Assembly (NCBI RefSeq): GCF_905220365.1 | Contig: NC_061153.1 | Location: 9,878,001 to 9,942,000, forward strand | DNA length: 64,000 nt | Direction: 5' to 3' | DNA from: Vanessa cardui | Taxonomy: Eukaryota; Arthropoda; Insecta; Lepidoptera; Nymphalidae | Shown here: positions 21,672-33,118 of the stretch, piece by piece | How the letters are laid out: each line of letters opens with the position of its first letter | Numbering within the stretch: position 1 is the stretch's first letter | Notes under the pieces: model-generated | What the model saw: the letters and a program-made list of their open reading frames with translations, nothing else | Told to the model about the DNA's origin: nothing | Database searches by the model: none | Translations under genes and position numbers: made by a program

Positions 21672-24602
21672 CTATGATGAGAGATAGTAATTCTTAGCAG
21701 CGTTTTTGAATGTATGTAATGTTTTTGACTGTCGAATACTCAATGGCAAGTCGTTCCAAAGAGTTACAGCCTGAACAGTGAACGACTGGCTGTAAAATTT
21801 ACTGTTATGAGCGGGCATTTTCAGTACGAGCCTACGTGTTGGTCGAATTCTAGGCTGGTCTCCTAAAAATTCAAATTTCTCCTTCAGATAATGAGGAGCA
21901 TTTGGATTAAATAACACACAGTACAGAAGAGAAAGAGTATGCAGGTTCCGGCGACGGCGTATAGGAAGCCACTTGAGCTTTGAACGAAACTCTGAAACGT
22001 GGTCATACTTTCGGAGGCCGAAAATAAACCGAATAGCTAGATTTTGTAATCGCTCAAGATAATTAAGTTGATCCTCGGTTAGATTAAGATAGCTTGCGTC
22101 CGCGTAATCGAGTATTGAAAGAAGGAGAGAGTTTGCAAGCATAGTTTTGGTAGGAATTGGCAGTACATTTTGAAGTCGTCGCAAAGAACTTAAGGAGGCG
22201 TATGTTTTTTTTCCAATCTGCTTTAAATGCTCCGACCAGGAGAGAGTACTATCAAGCTGTATGCCAAGGTCTCTAACAGTGGAGCAGTAGGACAAGTTAG
22301 TGCCATTGTACACAACACGTGGCATCTCCGCCCAATCAACCCTTGCCATCATGGCCGGACTACCAATAACAATGACCTGTGACTTTGCGGGATTGATGTT
22401 GAGCCCATACCGTTGACTCCATTTATGGATAGCCAACAAATCGTTGTTAATGGCAGCGACAGCATCAGTTAATCTATCAAGGGTTGAGTGTCGGTAAATT
22501 TGAATATCATCTGCATACATATGGTAGAGAGAAGAGATGACATGAGTAATTGAATTAATGAAGATTGAGAAAAGTAAGGGAGACAACACGCCACCTTGAG
22601 GTACCCCAGCGCGGACTTCGCGCCATGACGAGTATGATTCGTCCACACGAACTCGCTGTCTTCGACCACTGAGGTAACTTTGAAGCCAGTCTTTTACGGA
22701 TGGAGATATGTTAAAAGAACATAACATACTCAACAAGATGTCATGGTCAACGCAATTAAATGCGTTACTAAAATCAAGAAGCACTAAGATTGTGAGTTGT
22801 TTGGAATCCATGGCCAATCGAATGTCGTCTGTGACTTTAACTAAAGCTGTAGCCGTACTATGACCTGCTCGGAAACCTGATTGGAGAGGATTGAGAAGGG
22901 AATGCTCATTAAGGAAACTATTTAGTTGGTGTGAGACGAGCTTCTCAAGGACCTTGGATAGGAAAGGAAGAATTGAAATGGGACGGAAATCAGAAGCTGT
23001 TAAGGGATTACCTTTTTTAGGGATGGGGATAATTTGCGCATCCTTCCATGTATCAGGAAACTTGCTGCAGGTAAGGGAAAAATTTAGAATATGGGTCAAA
23101 ATGGGAATCACAATATCGAGGATGGGAATGATCATATTACGGCTGATACAGTCTGTACCAACAGCATTCGAGGATATAGACATAATGTTCTTTTTAACAT
23201 CACATTCGGTAAAAGACGTGAATCTAAACGGAGGAAAAGTAGGAGTTGGGTAAGTAGAAATAATATTTAATGTGTTGATTTTATCGCCACTATTAAGTGG
23301 GTTTGAAAATGAGAAGTGTTGACTCAAAAGTTCAATATCTAGATTAACAGGAGTATTATGGGAAGATTTACCAACTCCGAGTGATTCAAGAAATTTCCAT
23401 GTTTTCGCTGTGTCGCCGTTCTCGACAGATTGATAAATATGGCGTCGTTGTGCATCTCTACAAGATGTATTGCAGCGATTTCGCGCTTTGTTATACTGCT
23501 CCCTGTTAGAGTCGGAGTCATTTAACTTAAATTTGTACTTGGCCTTATTCTTTTGTTTTATGAGATATTTTATTTGGTCCGTCAACCAAGGTGCTGGAAG
23601 ATGTTTTTTTTTGATTGGTTTTATAGGTGCATGTTTGTCATACAGCTGCGTAATTAACGAGTTAAACACATTAAGTTTTTGGTCAATTGTCTCAGCAGTG
23701 TAGACCGCAGACCAATCTAACTGAGCAGCATCATCACAAAGACGACTTTGATCCATTCCACCAAAACTACGCTGCAGAAGTATTCTCGGTTTGAATTTAG
23801 GAGGACGGAGTTTGTATGAGAGATAAATCATGTCATGATAGGAAAAAGCATCGGCGGAACATTGGCCAAATTTAGCAACAGAGTCTAAGGAAGAGACCAT
23901 GATAAGGTCAAGAAGCGATGGAGAACAGCCGGGGAAATAATGGGTAGCCGATAGGGGTAAAATTTTTATATTATGGGATTCTGTTATATCCACTAATTTC
24001 TTACTATTGGTGTCGCCTTTAAGTAAGCACGTATTAAAATCACCCATTATAATGGAATGGCTGTAACTAGGTGTTAAATTACCTAAAAGGGATTCAAAAA
24101 AAGAATAGTAATTATTCTGAGAATTAGGGTTATAATACACGCCAAGAAGGATTTTAGTGCAGTTGGAAAGTGAGACTTCAATAAAAAGATGTTCGGCCGC
24201 ATCGAATTGAGCAGATGGAATTGACAAACTAAGTATGGTGAACGAGATGTGGGATCTTAAATAGATCGCCACCCCACCCCCTCGCTTACCAATGCGGTCG
24301 TTGCGAATAAGTCTAAAGCCTGGTAACGCATAAGACGTAGACGGTAGACATGGCTGTAGCCATGTTTCAGATATAAGTATGGCGTGAATATTATGGGAAT
24401 CAAATGACGCAAGCATATCAGGATAATGAGCCGGTATACTTTGAGCATTAATATGAATGATATTAAAATTTTTCAAGCAATCTGAGAAATAAGAATCTAT
24501 GGCGACATTAAGTGGAGGAGGAGATGTACTGTGGTAACTATCATCACTCGATGAATCGTCGGACGACGACAAAGACAAAAAATAGTTACTATCAGACGAC
24601 AT
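21672..24602 (-). CDS. Family A ORF2 polyprotein (A4): APE-type endonuclease plus reverse transcriptase, intact
   Basis: A 976-residue uninterrupted frame from ATG 24,602. A Ser/Asp-rich leader (1-40) is followed by the endonuclease at about 45-265: INAQSIPAH (N52), LISETWL (E79), IIMGDFNTC (D188/N190) and FSYHDMIYLSY (S254, H256), with Tyr where Asp of the usual SDH stands. The linker (about 270-470) has KKKHLPAPWLT and a Cys/His/Arg block RNRCNTSCRDAQRRHI. The RT runs about 475-790: RPISILPFLSKVLEKL, QSGFRAGHSTATAL, motif A LVLLDFSNAF (D610), motif B AGVPQGGVLSPLLFSIF, motif C MYADDIQIY (D698, D699). The C-terminal thumb region has RLQNLAIRFIFGLRKYDHVS and LWNDLPLSIRQS. There is no RNase H. 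This size and order fit CR1-group LINEs. It nicks target DNA and primes reverse transcription there. It is the best candidate for a source protein in the window. Confidence 0.88.
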   Translation of the reverse strand: MSSDSNYFLSLSSSDDSSSDDSYHSTSPPPLNVAIDSYFSDCLKNFNIIHINAQSIPAHYPDMLASFDSHNIHAILISETWLQPCLPSTSYALPGFRLIRNDRIGKRGGGVAIYLRSHISFTILSLSIPSAQFDAAEHLFIEVSLSNCTKILLGVYYNPNSQNNYYSFFESLLGNLTPSYSHSIIMGDFNTCLLKGDTNSKKLVDITESHNIKILPLSATHYFPGCSPSLLDLIMVSSLDSVAKFGQCSADAFSYHDMIYLSYKLRPPKFKPRILLQRSFGGMDQSRLCDDAAQLDWSAVYTAETIDQKLNVFNSLITQLYDKHAPIKPIKKKHLPAPWLTDQIKYLIKQKNKAKYKFKLNDSDSNREQYNKARNRCNTSCRDAQRRHIYQSVENGDTAKTWKFLESLGVGKSSHNTPVNLDIELLSQHFSFSNPLNSGDKINTLNIISTYPTPTFPPFRFTSFTECDVKKNIMSISSNAVGTDCISRNMIIPILDIVIPILTHILNFSLTCSKFPDTWKDAQIIPIPKKGNPLTASDFRPISILPFLSKVLEKLVSHQLNSFLNEHSLLNPLQSGFRAGHSTATALVKVTDDIRLAMDSKQLTILVLLDFSNAFNCVDHDILLSMLCSFNISPSVKDWLQSYLSGRRQRVRVDESYSSWREVRAGVPQGGVLSPLLFSIFINSITHVISSLYHMYADDIQIYRHSTLDRLTDAVAAINNDLLAIHKWSQRYGLNINPAKSQVIVIGSPAMMARVDWAEMPRVVYNGTNLSYCSTVRDLGIQLDSTLSWSEHLKQIGKKTYASLSSLRRLQNVLPIPTKTMLANSLLLSILDYADASYLNLTEDQLNYLERLQNLAIRFIFGLRKYDHVSEFRSKLKWLPIRRRRNLHTLSLLYCVLFNPNAPHYLKEKFEFLGDQPRIRPTRRLVLKMPAHNSKFYSQSFTVQAVTLWNDLPLSIRQSKTLHTFKNAAKNYYLSS

Positions 24603-25208
24603 AACGAGTATATATGGACTACAATTATATATAAAATATAATAATAATAAATTAATATAAGATATAAAAAATAAAATAAACTAATAATATTAAAGTGCAA
24701 TCACCGACAATCTTCTAACCCACCAGCTACATGAAATAACAAGAGAAAAATGAATGAACTATGACATAGCAAAGTTATAGTTACAACTTAAACAACAGAA
24801 AAAAAATACACTATAACAAAATACAAGTAATCAAAAACACAGAGAAAAAAAAGAACATATCAACAAATAAAGAAAATTAAAATAATTTCTAGTAAAAATT
24901 TAAATTAAGAAAAAAAATTATCAACATAAATGCCTGCAAAGCAAAGTTACAAAAGGGTTTGAATGAAATCTTTACCTCACTTAGACTAATAATTTCCGAA
25001 CGCAGCCTAACAAAAACTTATATGTAATCTGTTAGCAGTCAAATGTCAATTAATATATTACGTATTTTAGCACTAGAAGTTATATTTGTTATTGTTAGTT
25101 AAAAGTGGGTAAAGATAAACTAAGACAATGTTTGAAAAGTTATATGAATCAGTTAATGTAAACAAAGACGCGAATACATACTGAGGCGGACTATCAGTGC
25201 TCAAAGCA
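24603..25208 (-). other. A4 inter-ORF spacer
   Basis: About 600 A/T-rich bases between the ORF1 stop and the ORF2 start, without an open frame of note. The motif acccaccagct (24,718-24,728; minus strand agctggtgggt) lies about 120 nt upstream of the ORF2 ATG. Confidence 0.5.
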
Positions 25209-25788
25209 TTACGTTTGTTTTTTCACAGTCCTCTTAAGCCTAGGATTAATGCCTTTGGATGGTTTGGGGGCTTCCTCGACATCAGGTGACATCTGCGGGA
25301 CTGAGGAATCGCTCTCAGCACTCTGAATAGCTTGCAATTCCGCCATGGTGGTAATACGATGCCGCGAGCCATCCGGAGACAAAACTATAATGAATCCGTC
25401 TCTGGTCCAACACTTTGCAACCCCGAACCTTTGTCTTGCGGCCAGGAATGTTTTGTGGCGGCCCTTTGTGAGAAACTCGGACATGGTTATTCCGGAGCCT
25501 TTCAAACTGGACTTGGTGGACCAGACCTTATCTTTGACAGATTGGTCTTTAAACTTTATTAGTACTGGACGGGGCTTCTTCGTAATCATATGCCCTAAAC
25601 GATGACAATGTCTAAAGGAGTCGGGGCTAATATTTGGAATATTCAGATGTTCAGCTAATGTTTTTGAGGCACGCACAGCAACATTCTCTTTAGAATCTTC
25701 AGCAATTCCATGCAACAGAATAATTTTCTTTCTGTTTTTTAATTTAACAGGATTTATAGAAATGTCATACTTAGATTTTCGCTTATGA
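25209..25788 (-). pseudogene. Family A ORF1 (A4), N-terminally truncated
   Basis: Open on the minus strand from about 25,788 to the stop at 25,209. It reads KKIILLHGIAEDSKENVAVR, then KPRPVLIKF, MSEFLTKGRHKTFLAARQRF and CWTRDGFIIVL, ending RLKRTVKKQT. These are the RRM-like block, C-terminal module and basic tail of family A ORF1. The N-terminal coiled-coil part is missing because element D starts at 25,789. An internal ATG at 25,715 exists but lies inside the RRM-like region, so a working protein is unlikely. Confidence 0.75.
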
Positions 25789-26356
25789 TTATTTATTTAT
25801 TTGAAACACCAATACCATTCACAATAACACTTATGTAATAAAAGTACAAGGATCAGTGCAGTGTGATACACCACTACAGGCATTTATAGTACTGTTATAT
25901 TAAATAAAAAGTAATACACTCTTAAATAATATTAAAAACTTATATAATATTATAAACTTAAGCTAGAACAAACATAGACTAATATGGTTTAAGGCCATAC
26001 AAATACAATACAGGCAATAAAAACAAAATAAATAATTATAAGCCCCTAAAAATAAAAGTATAACAACAACATAGTAATGTACTATTCACTTACAGCGTAT
26101 AATAAGGATTTCTTAAAACTAAATAAATTTTGGTGGTGGATGTCGATGTCAAATCTGTTTATAAAATTGTAAGTTCTGATGCATCGAGTAATAGGTGAAA
26201 ATTTTCCTGTATTCGTACGGTGTCTTGGTATAGTAAACGTATTTTTGATGGGGTGTCGAGGCATATTACGTGGGACATACAGATTAATATTAGATATAAG
26301 CTCTGGCGATTGTATTTTACCGTTTATTAGTTTATGCAGAAATAGTAAGTCGTTAA
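25789..26356 (-). mobile_element. Element D: 5'-truncated non-LTR 3' end
   Basis: The minus strand reads VNDLLFLHKLINGKIQSPEL near 26,340-26,290 and continues through NLYVPRNMPRHPIKNTF, TRCIRTYNFINRFDIDIHH to the stop at 26,082, a C-terminal LINE ORF2 segment. A ~290-base 3' UTR follows, ending in an (AAAT)n tail at 25,789-25,803. The exact clade is not recognised. It separates A4 from A5. Confidence 0.6.
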
Positions 26357-26468
26357 CGGATAGATAGATAGATAGATAAAAACTTTATTGCATACAAACA
26401 TTAACAGGAAAAACAAAAACAGTAATAACAAATATAAGGAAATGAAAGTGGTGTACAAGGGCGGTCTT

Positions 26469-26483
26469 ATTGCTATAAGCAAT
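26469..26483 (-). ncRNA. Family A 3'-UTR hairpin (A5)
   Basis: Stem attgct/agcaat with a 3-nt loop, preceded by gtctggtagag and followed by aagaccgcc on the minus strand. Relative to A1 one C-G pair has become T-A, so pairing is preserved. Confidence 0.75.
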
Positions 26484-26705
26484 CTCTACCAGACAACCCG
26501 TAGTGAGAGAAGCAAAGTCAAAATATATGGGTAGTGCAAATAATAATAAGCGAAGCGAAGGTAATTCAAGCAATTATAAAAACCTAACTACATACATACA
26601 TACATATACATATATATACATACATACATATACGCATCAATACATATAAATGCATATACTTATATACAAAATGAAATTAAGACATACATATAATGCACTA
26701 TAAAT

Positions 26706-29665
26706 TTAAAGATCATCAACTTTATGTAAATAATAATTGAATAAACGATTTTTAAAGGAGTTTATAGATTCTGACTGGCGAATATCTGAGGGGAGTGAGT
26801 TCCAAAGCTTGGCAGACTTAGCTGTGAAGGAATTGCTATAATAGTTGGAATGACAAGTCGGTAACTTAAGGCGATTGTCATTCCGTGAACGAAGACCAAG
26901 GCTATGTGTTTGGTCTGAGCCAAGAAAACAGAAAGACTCTTTTAAATAGGAAGGAGAAAGAGGATTGTAAAGGATAGTGTAAAGAAGAAGGAGAATGTGA
27001 AAGTTACGACGGAGTCTTAAAGGAAGCCACTTAAGTTGTAGACGAAAGGAAGAGACATGATCATATTTTCGTAAACCGAAAATAAATCTTATGCACAGGT
27101 TTTGCAATCGCTCTAGTTTGTCGAGTTGAATTTCGGTTAAATCCAAGTAGCATTGATCTGCATAATCTAGTATTGGCAAGAGAAGAGCATTGGCTAAGGA
27201 TTTCTTAATATTTATGGACAGAAGGTTTTTCCATTTTCGTAACCGCCCTATTGCAGCAAACAATTTACGACTTACCTCCGCAATTTGTGGAGTCCAAGAA
27301 AGGGAATTATCTATTAGAATACCTAAGTTTTTAACAGATGGGGTGATGTTTAAAGCAAAGGAGTCAAATAAAATAGGAGGTGAGGCGTTTATATGCAACT
27401 TCGCAAGTTGTTTTGGGCTTCCTATGATGGTAACCTGTGATTTAGCCGCATTTATGTGCAGTCCATACGATTTACTCCAAGTACAGATTTTATCCAGATC
27501 GCAGTTTATCCTGTGAATAGCGTCCGTAATGTCAAGTGAAGGCGCAGCAATGTACAGTTGCAAGTCGTCCGCATATAGATGATAAGAAGAAAGAAGTTTA
27601 GGAAGAGAATTAATAAATATAGCAAAGAGAAGTGGTGAAAGGACACTTCCTTGTGGGACTCCACAAGAAAGTGGAACTAGGGTAGAATATTTATTATTAG
27701 CAACTACACATTGCCGGCGATTACTGAGAAAACTGCAGAACCAGGCAAGAGCACTATCGGAGACACCGATTGATCTTAGTATGGCAAGTAGCACATCATG
27801 ATCAACGGTGTTGAAAGCATTGCTAAAGTCCAATAGTACCAAGACAGTCAGCAACTTATTGTCCATATTGAGACGAATATCGTCACAAACTTTGACAAGC
27901 GCTGTAACTGTGCTATGCCCAGATCTGTAGCCTGATTGATACCGACTGAGAGTATGGTTTTTAGAAAGAAAAAGGTTGAGTTGAGAAAAGACTATACGTT
28001 CTAATACTTTAGACAGGAAAGGAAGTATGCTAATAGGACGGAAATGTAAAAATAACGTAGGGTTATTGGTCTTAGGGAGAGGAATGACATGTGCAGTTTG
28101 CCATGCAATAGGGAATTCGTTTGAGGATAAAGAAAAAATAAATATATGAGAAATAATAGGCGTAATAAAATCAAGGATTAATAGGATTAGTTTTCGACGA
28201 TACCATCACTACCAGTCGCATCCGATTTAATAGCTAAAATATGTTTTTTTACTTCGTCTGGAGTAACAGGCTCGAATTTAAAAGGAAGGATAACGTCAGG
28301 AGGCAGGGAATTAATACTATTTAGGGTGATTACTTTGGCATGACTGTCTAATGCTGTAGCAGTGGCAAAATACTTGTTTAATGCATCAATGTCAATGCAT
28401 AGCGGCAAATTGCTACGTTGTCGACCGATACCTAGGGAGCTCAAGAATTTCCAAACACTGGCCTGACTTTTATTTTCAATAGAGTCGTGGATAAATTTTC
28501 TTTGTGCGTCTCTGCAGGTTTTGCTGCATCGGTTACGTAGCTTCTTATAATGCTCGTAATTAGCATCAGAAGGTGTTAATTTATATTTTGATTTAGCCGC
28601 ATTACGTTTTGACATCAGCCTTTTAATATCCGGGGTTAACCACGGTGCTGGAAGATGTTTGAGTTTGATTGGGCGGAGAGGAGCATGTTTATCATAGAGT
28701 TGGGTTAGTAAGGAATTAAAAATGTCAAGCTTATCATTTATAGAAGGAGTATTAAAAACCATATCCCAGTCGATGTCATTAAGATTAGACAAAAAGCTTG
28801 TGTTGTCGAAATGTTTAAAGTTTCGACGCATGACAATGGTTGGCCTGGCTTTTGGGGGACGAATCCTGTAGGACACGTAAATGAGGTCGTGGTACGAGAA
28901 TGCTTCGGCAGGGCACTGGCCATGCGTATCCACATGCTCGGCAGATGAGACGATCTTTAAGTCAAGTGTCGAGGGTGTGCAATTGGGTAAAAAGTGTGTT
29001 GCATCAGTCGAAAGTAATGTAAAATTGAGGCTGCTTATTAAATTTTTAAGACGCTTGGCACGTGAATCATTTTTAAGGACGCACGTGTTAAAGTCACCCA
29101 AGATGATAGAGTGGTCGACAGTAGGACTATATAATTCTAGTAGATTTTCCAAATGTTGAAAATAGTCTATAAGTAATGAAGGGCTGTAGAAAACGCCGAG
29201 CAGTATCTTTTTGGAGCCAAATATTAGTTCCAAAAAGATATGCTCGGAGATGGTCGAGTATTGTGCTGGTGATTTGTCGATAATCGTAAAAGGAATATTG
29301 TTGTGCAGGTAAATTGCAACACCGCCGCCACCTTTTCCCACGCGATCATTTCGGATAAGGTGAAAATTAGGTAAAGAATAATAGGATGAAGGTGAATTAG
29401 GTTTAAGAAACGTTTCAGACACCAAAATAGCATGTATATTATCGTTGTTAAAAGAGGAAACAAAATCTGCATAGTGTGAGGGAATGCTTTGAGCATTAAT
29501 GTGAACAACATTGAAGTTTCTAGGGTAAGGAGAAAATGCAGAATCAAGGAGAGAAGAAAGAGGCACAGAAGCACTATGAAAACTATCATCAGATGATGAG
29601 GAGAAGGAATGAAAGGTATTATCGCAATCAGAATCAGAATTAACATTACTGTCGTTTAAACTCAT
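26706..29665 (-). pseudogene. Family A ORF2 (A5): endonuclease-RT with a single frame break
   Basis: The first frame (29,665-28,187) covers the Ser-rich leader and endonuclease (INAQSIPSHYADF, LVSETFL, LGDFNTCVLKND, FSYHDLIYVSYR), the linker (KLKHLPAPWLTPDIK, RNRCSKTCRDAQRKFI) and the start of the RT up to ATGSDGIVEN. Coding then continues without a stop in another frame to 26,706: RPISILPFLSKVLERIV, QSGYRSGHSTVTAL, motif A LVLLDFSNAFNTVD, motif B CGVPQGSVLSPLLFAIF, motif C YADDLQLYIA, then RLQNLCIRFIFGLRKYD and LWNSLPSDIRQSES. Only this one frame change (about 28,190) is seen in ~2.96 kb, so inactivation is recent. The usual SDH endonuclease motif is SYHD, as in relatives. Confidence 0.85.
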
Positions 29666-29713
29666 AGAAGTAATAATAATACGATTATAAATATAGAATA
29701 ATAATAATAGATA

Positions 29714-29955
29714 GACAAGTTTACGGGAGCAAGACAGACTTTTTTAAAAATATAATATTTGAGTTTTAAAATATTTAATTATAATTAAAATTGACACGAC
29801 CGAACAGAGGTTTATGCTCTAGTCGAATGTTGTTCCCTTTTTACAAAATCATTTCCCAAGACATATGATCCCAAAGCATAGAATGACACAATGAGTTACA
29901 TTCTGCTGATTAAGCATTTACTTCTATTGTCTTCATGCTTTGAGCTAACATAACT
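29714..29955 (-). repeat. 3' LTR of the gypsy element
   Basis: 242 bp. It differs from the other LTR at three single bases and by one 3-base indel near 29,805. It is flanked by agata on the outside. The env-like ORF ends inside it (stop at 29,945-29,947). Confidence 0.92.
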
Positions 29956-30655
29956 TAAGTTCGAAACCGTCAGAGGCATCTGGATTCTGAAGGTTTCGAC
30001 CCTTACTTAAGAATTTATCTTTTAACTTTTTTGAAATTAAAATTAAGCACAAAACAAGTAATATTAAGTATATAATTAGGGTCCCTAAACTGACACTATT
30101 CACTTTTATTACAGATTCTATTTCACTTTCACTTAAACTATTTGTCTTGAAAACCGCAGAAAGATATTTTATATCATCCAAATTTATTCCTTTAATATCG
30201 ATCGGCTCGGCAGAAATAGATACATTTTTATTCTTTATCTCAGGTAGATTAATAATGGGTGTCATCTTGTATTCAAATTTTTCCAATATATGTTGAAAAT
30301 AAAATAACTGGAGATCGCCGAGGATGACCTCACAGCCAGGATCGATTTGTACGAGATAAGTTCCAATCATAGATGTTTTTGTTACATCGTTTCCACACTT
30401 ATAAGACATTACTTCTTTATCTCTTGAATATATTATCCAACGAGCAGCAGAAAGACTTTGTGTTTTAATTTTTTCTATAAGAACAACGCGTTGATGACAT
30501 TGTGTTAGATTACTGTGAAACTGCATCAACTGTTCTCTTCTGTTCTCTAAATCGGCAAAAATGGAACTTAAATCTATTATTTTAATAATAACCCATTTAT
30601 TTTCCTGTTTATAAGCCTGGCCCTTTGACGGGTAATAGGCCCGGATTACCTTCAA
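29945..30655 (-). pseudogene. Env-like protein, C-terminal half
   Basis: About 236 open codons with no ATG at the start of the open stretch; a stop lies just upstream in frame. Visible features: a polar ectodomain with NLTQCHQRV (N-glycosylation site), GCEVILGDLQL, a hydrophobic membrane segment at about residues 190-212 (SLGTLIIYLILLVLCLILI) and a short basic tail KKLKDKF. This is the layout of the membrane-anchoring part of errantivirus/baculovirus-F-like envelope proteins. Signal peptide, furin site and fusion peptide are not present, so about half the protein is missing. The region starts where the integrase frame ends. Expression in such elements normally uses splicing, which was not assessed. 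Assignment is by layout and position. Confidence 0.6.
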
Positions 30656-31870
30656 TCTTTTGAAGTCGAAGGGATTGGGAGTCCTTCATCATCGCCAGGG
30701 CGATTATGCACCACCTGTGGAGGTCGTTTTATATTTTTAAGCGGGACTTTAGTTTGTCGCTCTCTAATAGTTACGGGTACTACATTACGGGAAGTTTCTC
30801 CTCTAACAATTGCCTTTTGATGAGGGGGCTTATCCTTACTTTTTCTCGTGTTAACTACTTTCGCAAATATAGTTTTATCAACGCTTAAATCTATTTCTTG
30901 TTCACCACCTCTCCTTTTTCTTTCTTTATCTTTATTTTCGTATATCTTATTGGAAATATATTGATATAGGTATTTTGTGCGTTTTATATGATCTTTAAGT
31001 AATTGTTGTATATAAAATTTTTGGAAATCGACATCAAATACATTACTAGAATCGGTATGATCAAATACTACTTCGAAAGGCGTTAAACCAGTGGCACTAT
31101 GAATAGTGTGGTAGTATGTCATGATAGAGTAAGTCATGACGGAAGCAGCGTCCGTGAACTTATGTTCGTATTTGGCTAATCTATATATCTCTATTAACGT
31201 AGAGTGAAACCTTTCTACAATACCTGTAGAATTTGGGTTATTAGGAGTAGTGATATGTAGTTCAATCTTGTACATTTCTGCTAATTCTTTCATTAACTCA
31301 TTATTAAACTCTGTACCTGGATCAGAAGTTATCTTTTTAGGTACACCGTAATAAGAAAAGTATTTAATTAACGCGCGAACTACTTCTGGGGTGGATCTGC
31401 TACTGACTTCTATTGCTTGACCAAGTTTACTAAAAGCGTCTACTGATGTTAAATAATACTTTCCTTCAATGTTAAATAAATCTATAAATATTTCCTGAAA
31501 CGGAGCATCTTGTGTTTGGGTTAATTGAAGTACGGGGTTAATAGGTCTCCTATCATATTTCATTTTACGACAGAGTTCACATGCGTTTATTAATGCCGTA
31601 ATGGTTTCCTGCAAATTATGCCAAAAATAATTTCGTTTAATCCTAGTCATTGTTTCTTTTATACCGCGGTGACAAGTTTTTCCCTGATGGTATTTTATTA
31701 CTATTGCTTTTTGTTCAGCCTCGTCTTTAACAAAAATTATGCGTTCGGTACATTCTTTAATGTCTACAGTATCTTTTTTAAATAAGGAAATTATTGTTTT
31801 AGCAAAATCTCTCCTATGTTCTGAATGTTCGAAATATATTAAAGTATTTAATTTTGGGGCGGATATATTC
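30652..31870 (-). pseudogene. Integrase (gypsy pol C-terminal part)
   Basis: Open on the minus strand from about 31,870 to 30,652. It has an HHCC zinc domain (KYHQGKTCHRGIKETMTRIK, then CELCRKMKYDRR). The catalytic core has the three acidic residues in IFIDLFNIEGKYYL, KITSDPGTEFNNEL and GIVERFHSTLIEIY (D, D, E with usual spacing). A basic C-terminal domain ends PIPSTSKD. The frame differs from that of the RT/RNase H part upstream, with a frame change at about 31,860, so the pol polyprotein is not continuous. The enzyme would insert element cDNA with a short TSD, matching the 5-bp agata. Confidence 0.85.
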
Positions 31871-33118
31871 TATAAGAAATTGTTTTATTAATTCAAAGTT
31901 ATTTAATGGTAAGAAAACCTCAATTATTTTCTGTTTTGGTCTTGATAAGTCTTTAACTCGAAGTTCGTTTTTAAGCCATGAAAAAACTAATATTTGATTG
32001 GGTTTAGTATCGATAGCTTCATGTAAAATTGGAATACCAGAAGTATCACATTCTACATTCGAATGGACAGTCTCCGTAGAGCTAGAATTGGAAGTGTTTT
32101 GGTTTTGAGGTTCGATTTCAGTTAAATCTTCAGAACAAACTGATATGGTCGCCTCAGAGTCAGTTACAGTAACAGTTCTAGAGTTATCTGTATTACGTCT
32201 CCCGGTTAATTCTAGAATTTGATTAGTTACGTCTTGTAAGTGGTCTTGAAGAAGAGTTTCCTTTTCATCGACATTTACTGCTATGGAAGTATTGTCGTCT
32301 GATCCTATTGCATTTAATTTTATACGGGAAAGAGCATCTGCATTTGTATTTTGTTTACCTTTCTTATAAATTACTTCAAAATCATATTCTTGTAAACGTA
32401 ACCGCCAACGGGTTAACTTACTATTTGGCTCCTTAAGAGAATATAACCAAGCTAATGGACGGTGATCAGTGTAAATTGTAAACTTTCGGCCATATAAGTA
32501 TGGTCGGAAATGTTTTATCGCCCAAACTATTGCTAATAGCTCACGCTCAATTGTACTATAACGTGACTCAGAGTCACTAAGTGTTCTAATGGCATAAGCT
32601 ATAGGATGGTCACTACCTATAGGTCCTTGAGATAGTACTGCGCCTAAGGCTATGGCGGATGCATCTGTAGTAAGTACATAGGGTTTTTCAAAATCAGGAT
32701 ATTGCAAAAGGGGTGCATTCGTCAGTAATTCCTTACATTTTTGGAATGCTTCCAAATACTTGTCATCTATTATTATTTTATTACGTTTTTTTAAACATGA
32801 GGTCAGAGGCTGTGTAACTCTAGCAAAGTATTTTATAAAGCGTCTGTAATATCCTATTAATCCAAGAAAACTTTTAATTTCTGTCGTAGTTTTCGGTACT
32901 GGGAAATCGAATACTGCTTTTATCTTATCATTGTTAGGTTTTAGCCCATCTTTGGTAATTGTATGTCCTAAGTAAAGGACTTCTTTTCGTAGGAATTCTG
33001 ATTTATCAAGTTGTACCTTTAAATTTGTAGTACGTAATCTGTCAAAAACTATTCTAAGGCTTTTAATATGTTCTTCTAAGCTAGCTGAAAATATAATTAT
33101 ATCGTCAAGGTATACCAT
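31814..33118 (-). pseudogene. Reverse transcriptase C-terminal part and RNase H (gypsy pol)
   Basis: Starts at RT motif C YLDDIIIFSASLEEH, then LYLGHTITKDGLKPN, FLGLIGYYRRFIKYFA and LLTNAPLLQYPDF. RNase H follows: LTTDASAIALGAVLSQ, STIERELLAIVWAIKHF and TIYTDHRPLAWLYSLK. A tether with NTNADALSRIKL and a variable Ser/Thr-rich spacer lead towards the integrase. RNase H removes template RNA and makes the polypurine primer. The frame is not shared with the N-terminal RT part (change at about 33,110). Confidence 0.88.

Larger units (their letters stand above)
21213..25788 (-). mobile_element. Element A4: family A copy with intact ORF2
   Basis: Read on the minus strand: ORF1 remnant (25,788-25,209), inter-ORF spacer (25,208-24,603), intact ORF2 (24,602-21,672), 3' UTR with hairpin (21,671-about 21,245) and an (AAAT)n tail (about 21,240-21,213). 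The 5' end of ORF1 is cut at 25,788 by the tail of element D. The (TACA)n microsatellite at 21,502-21,593 lies in the 3' UTR. The spacer motif acccaccagct is at 24,718-24,728. Confidence 0.85.

Noticed and set aside
21429..21687. Open frames with Met-Tyr-Val-Cys or His-Thr-Tyr-Ile repeats on both strands
   Set aside because: They are the six-frame translation of a (TACA)n microsatellite, without any other coding evidence.
29945..30655. Host membrane protein
   Set aside because: It lies between the integrase and the 3' LTR of a gypsy element, overlaps the LTR and has an envelope-like C-terminal layout, so it belongs to the element.
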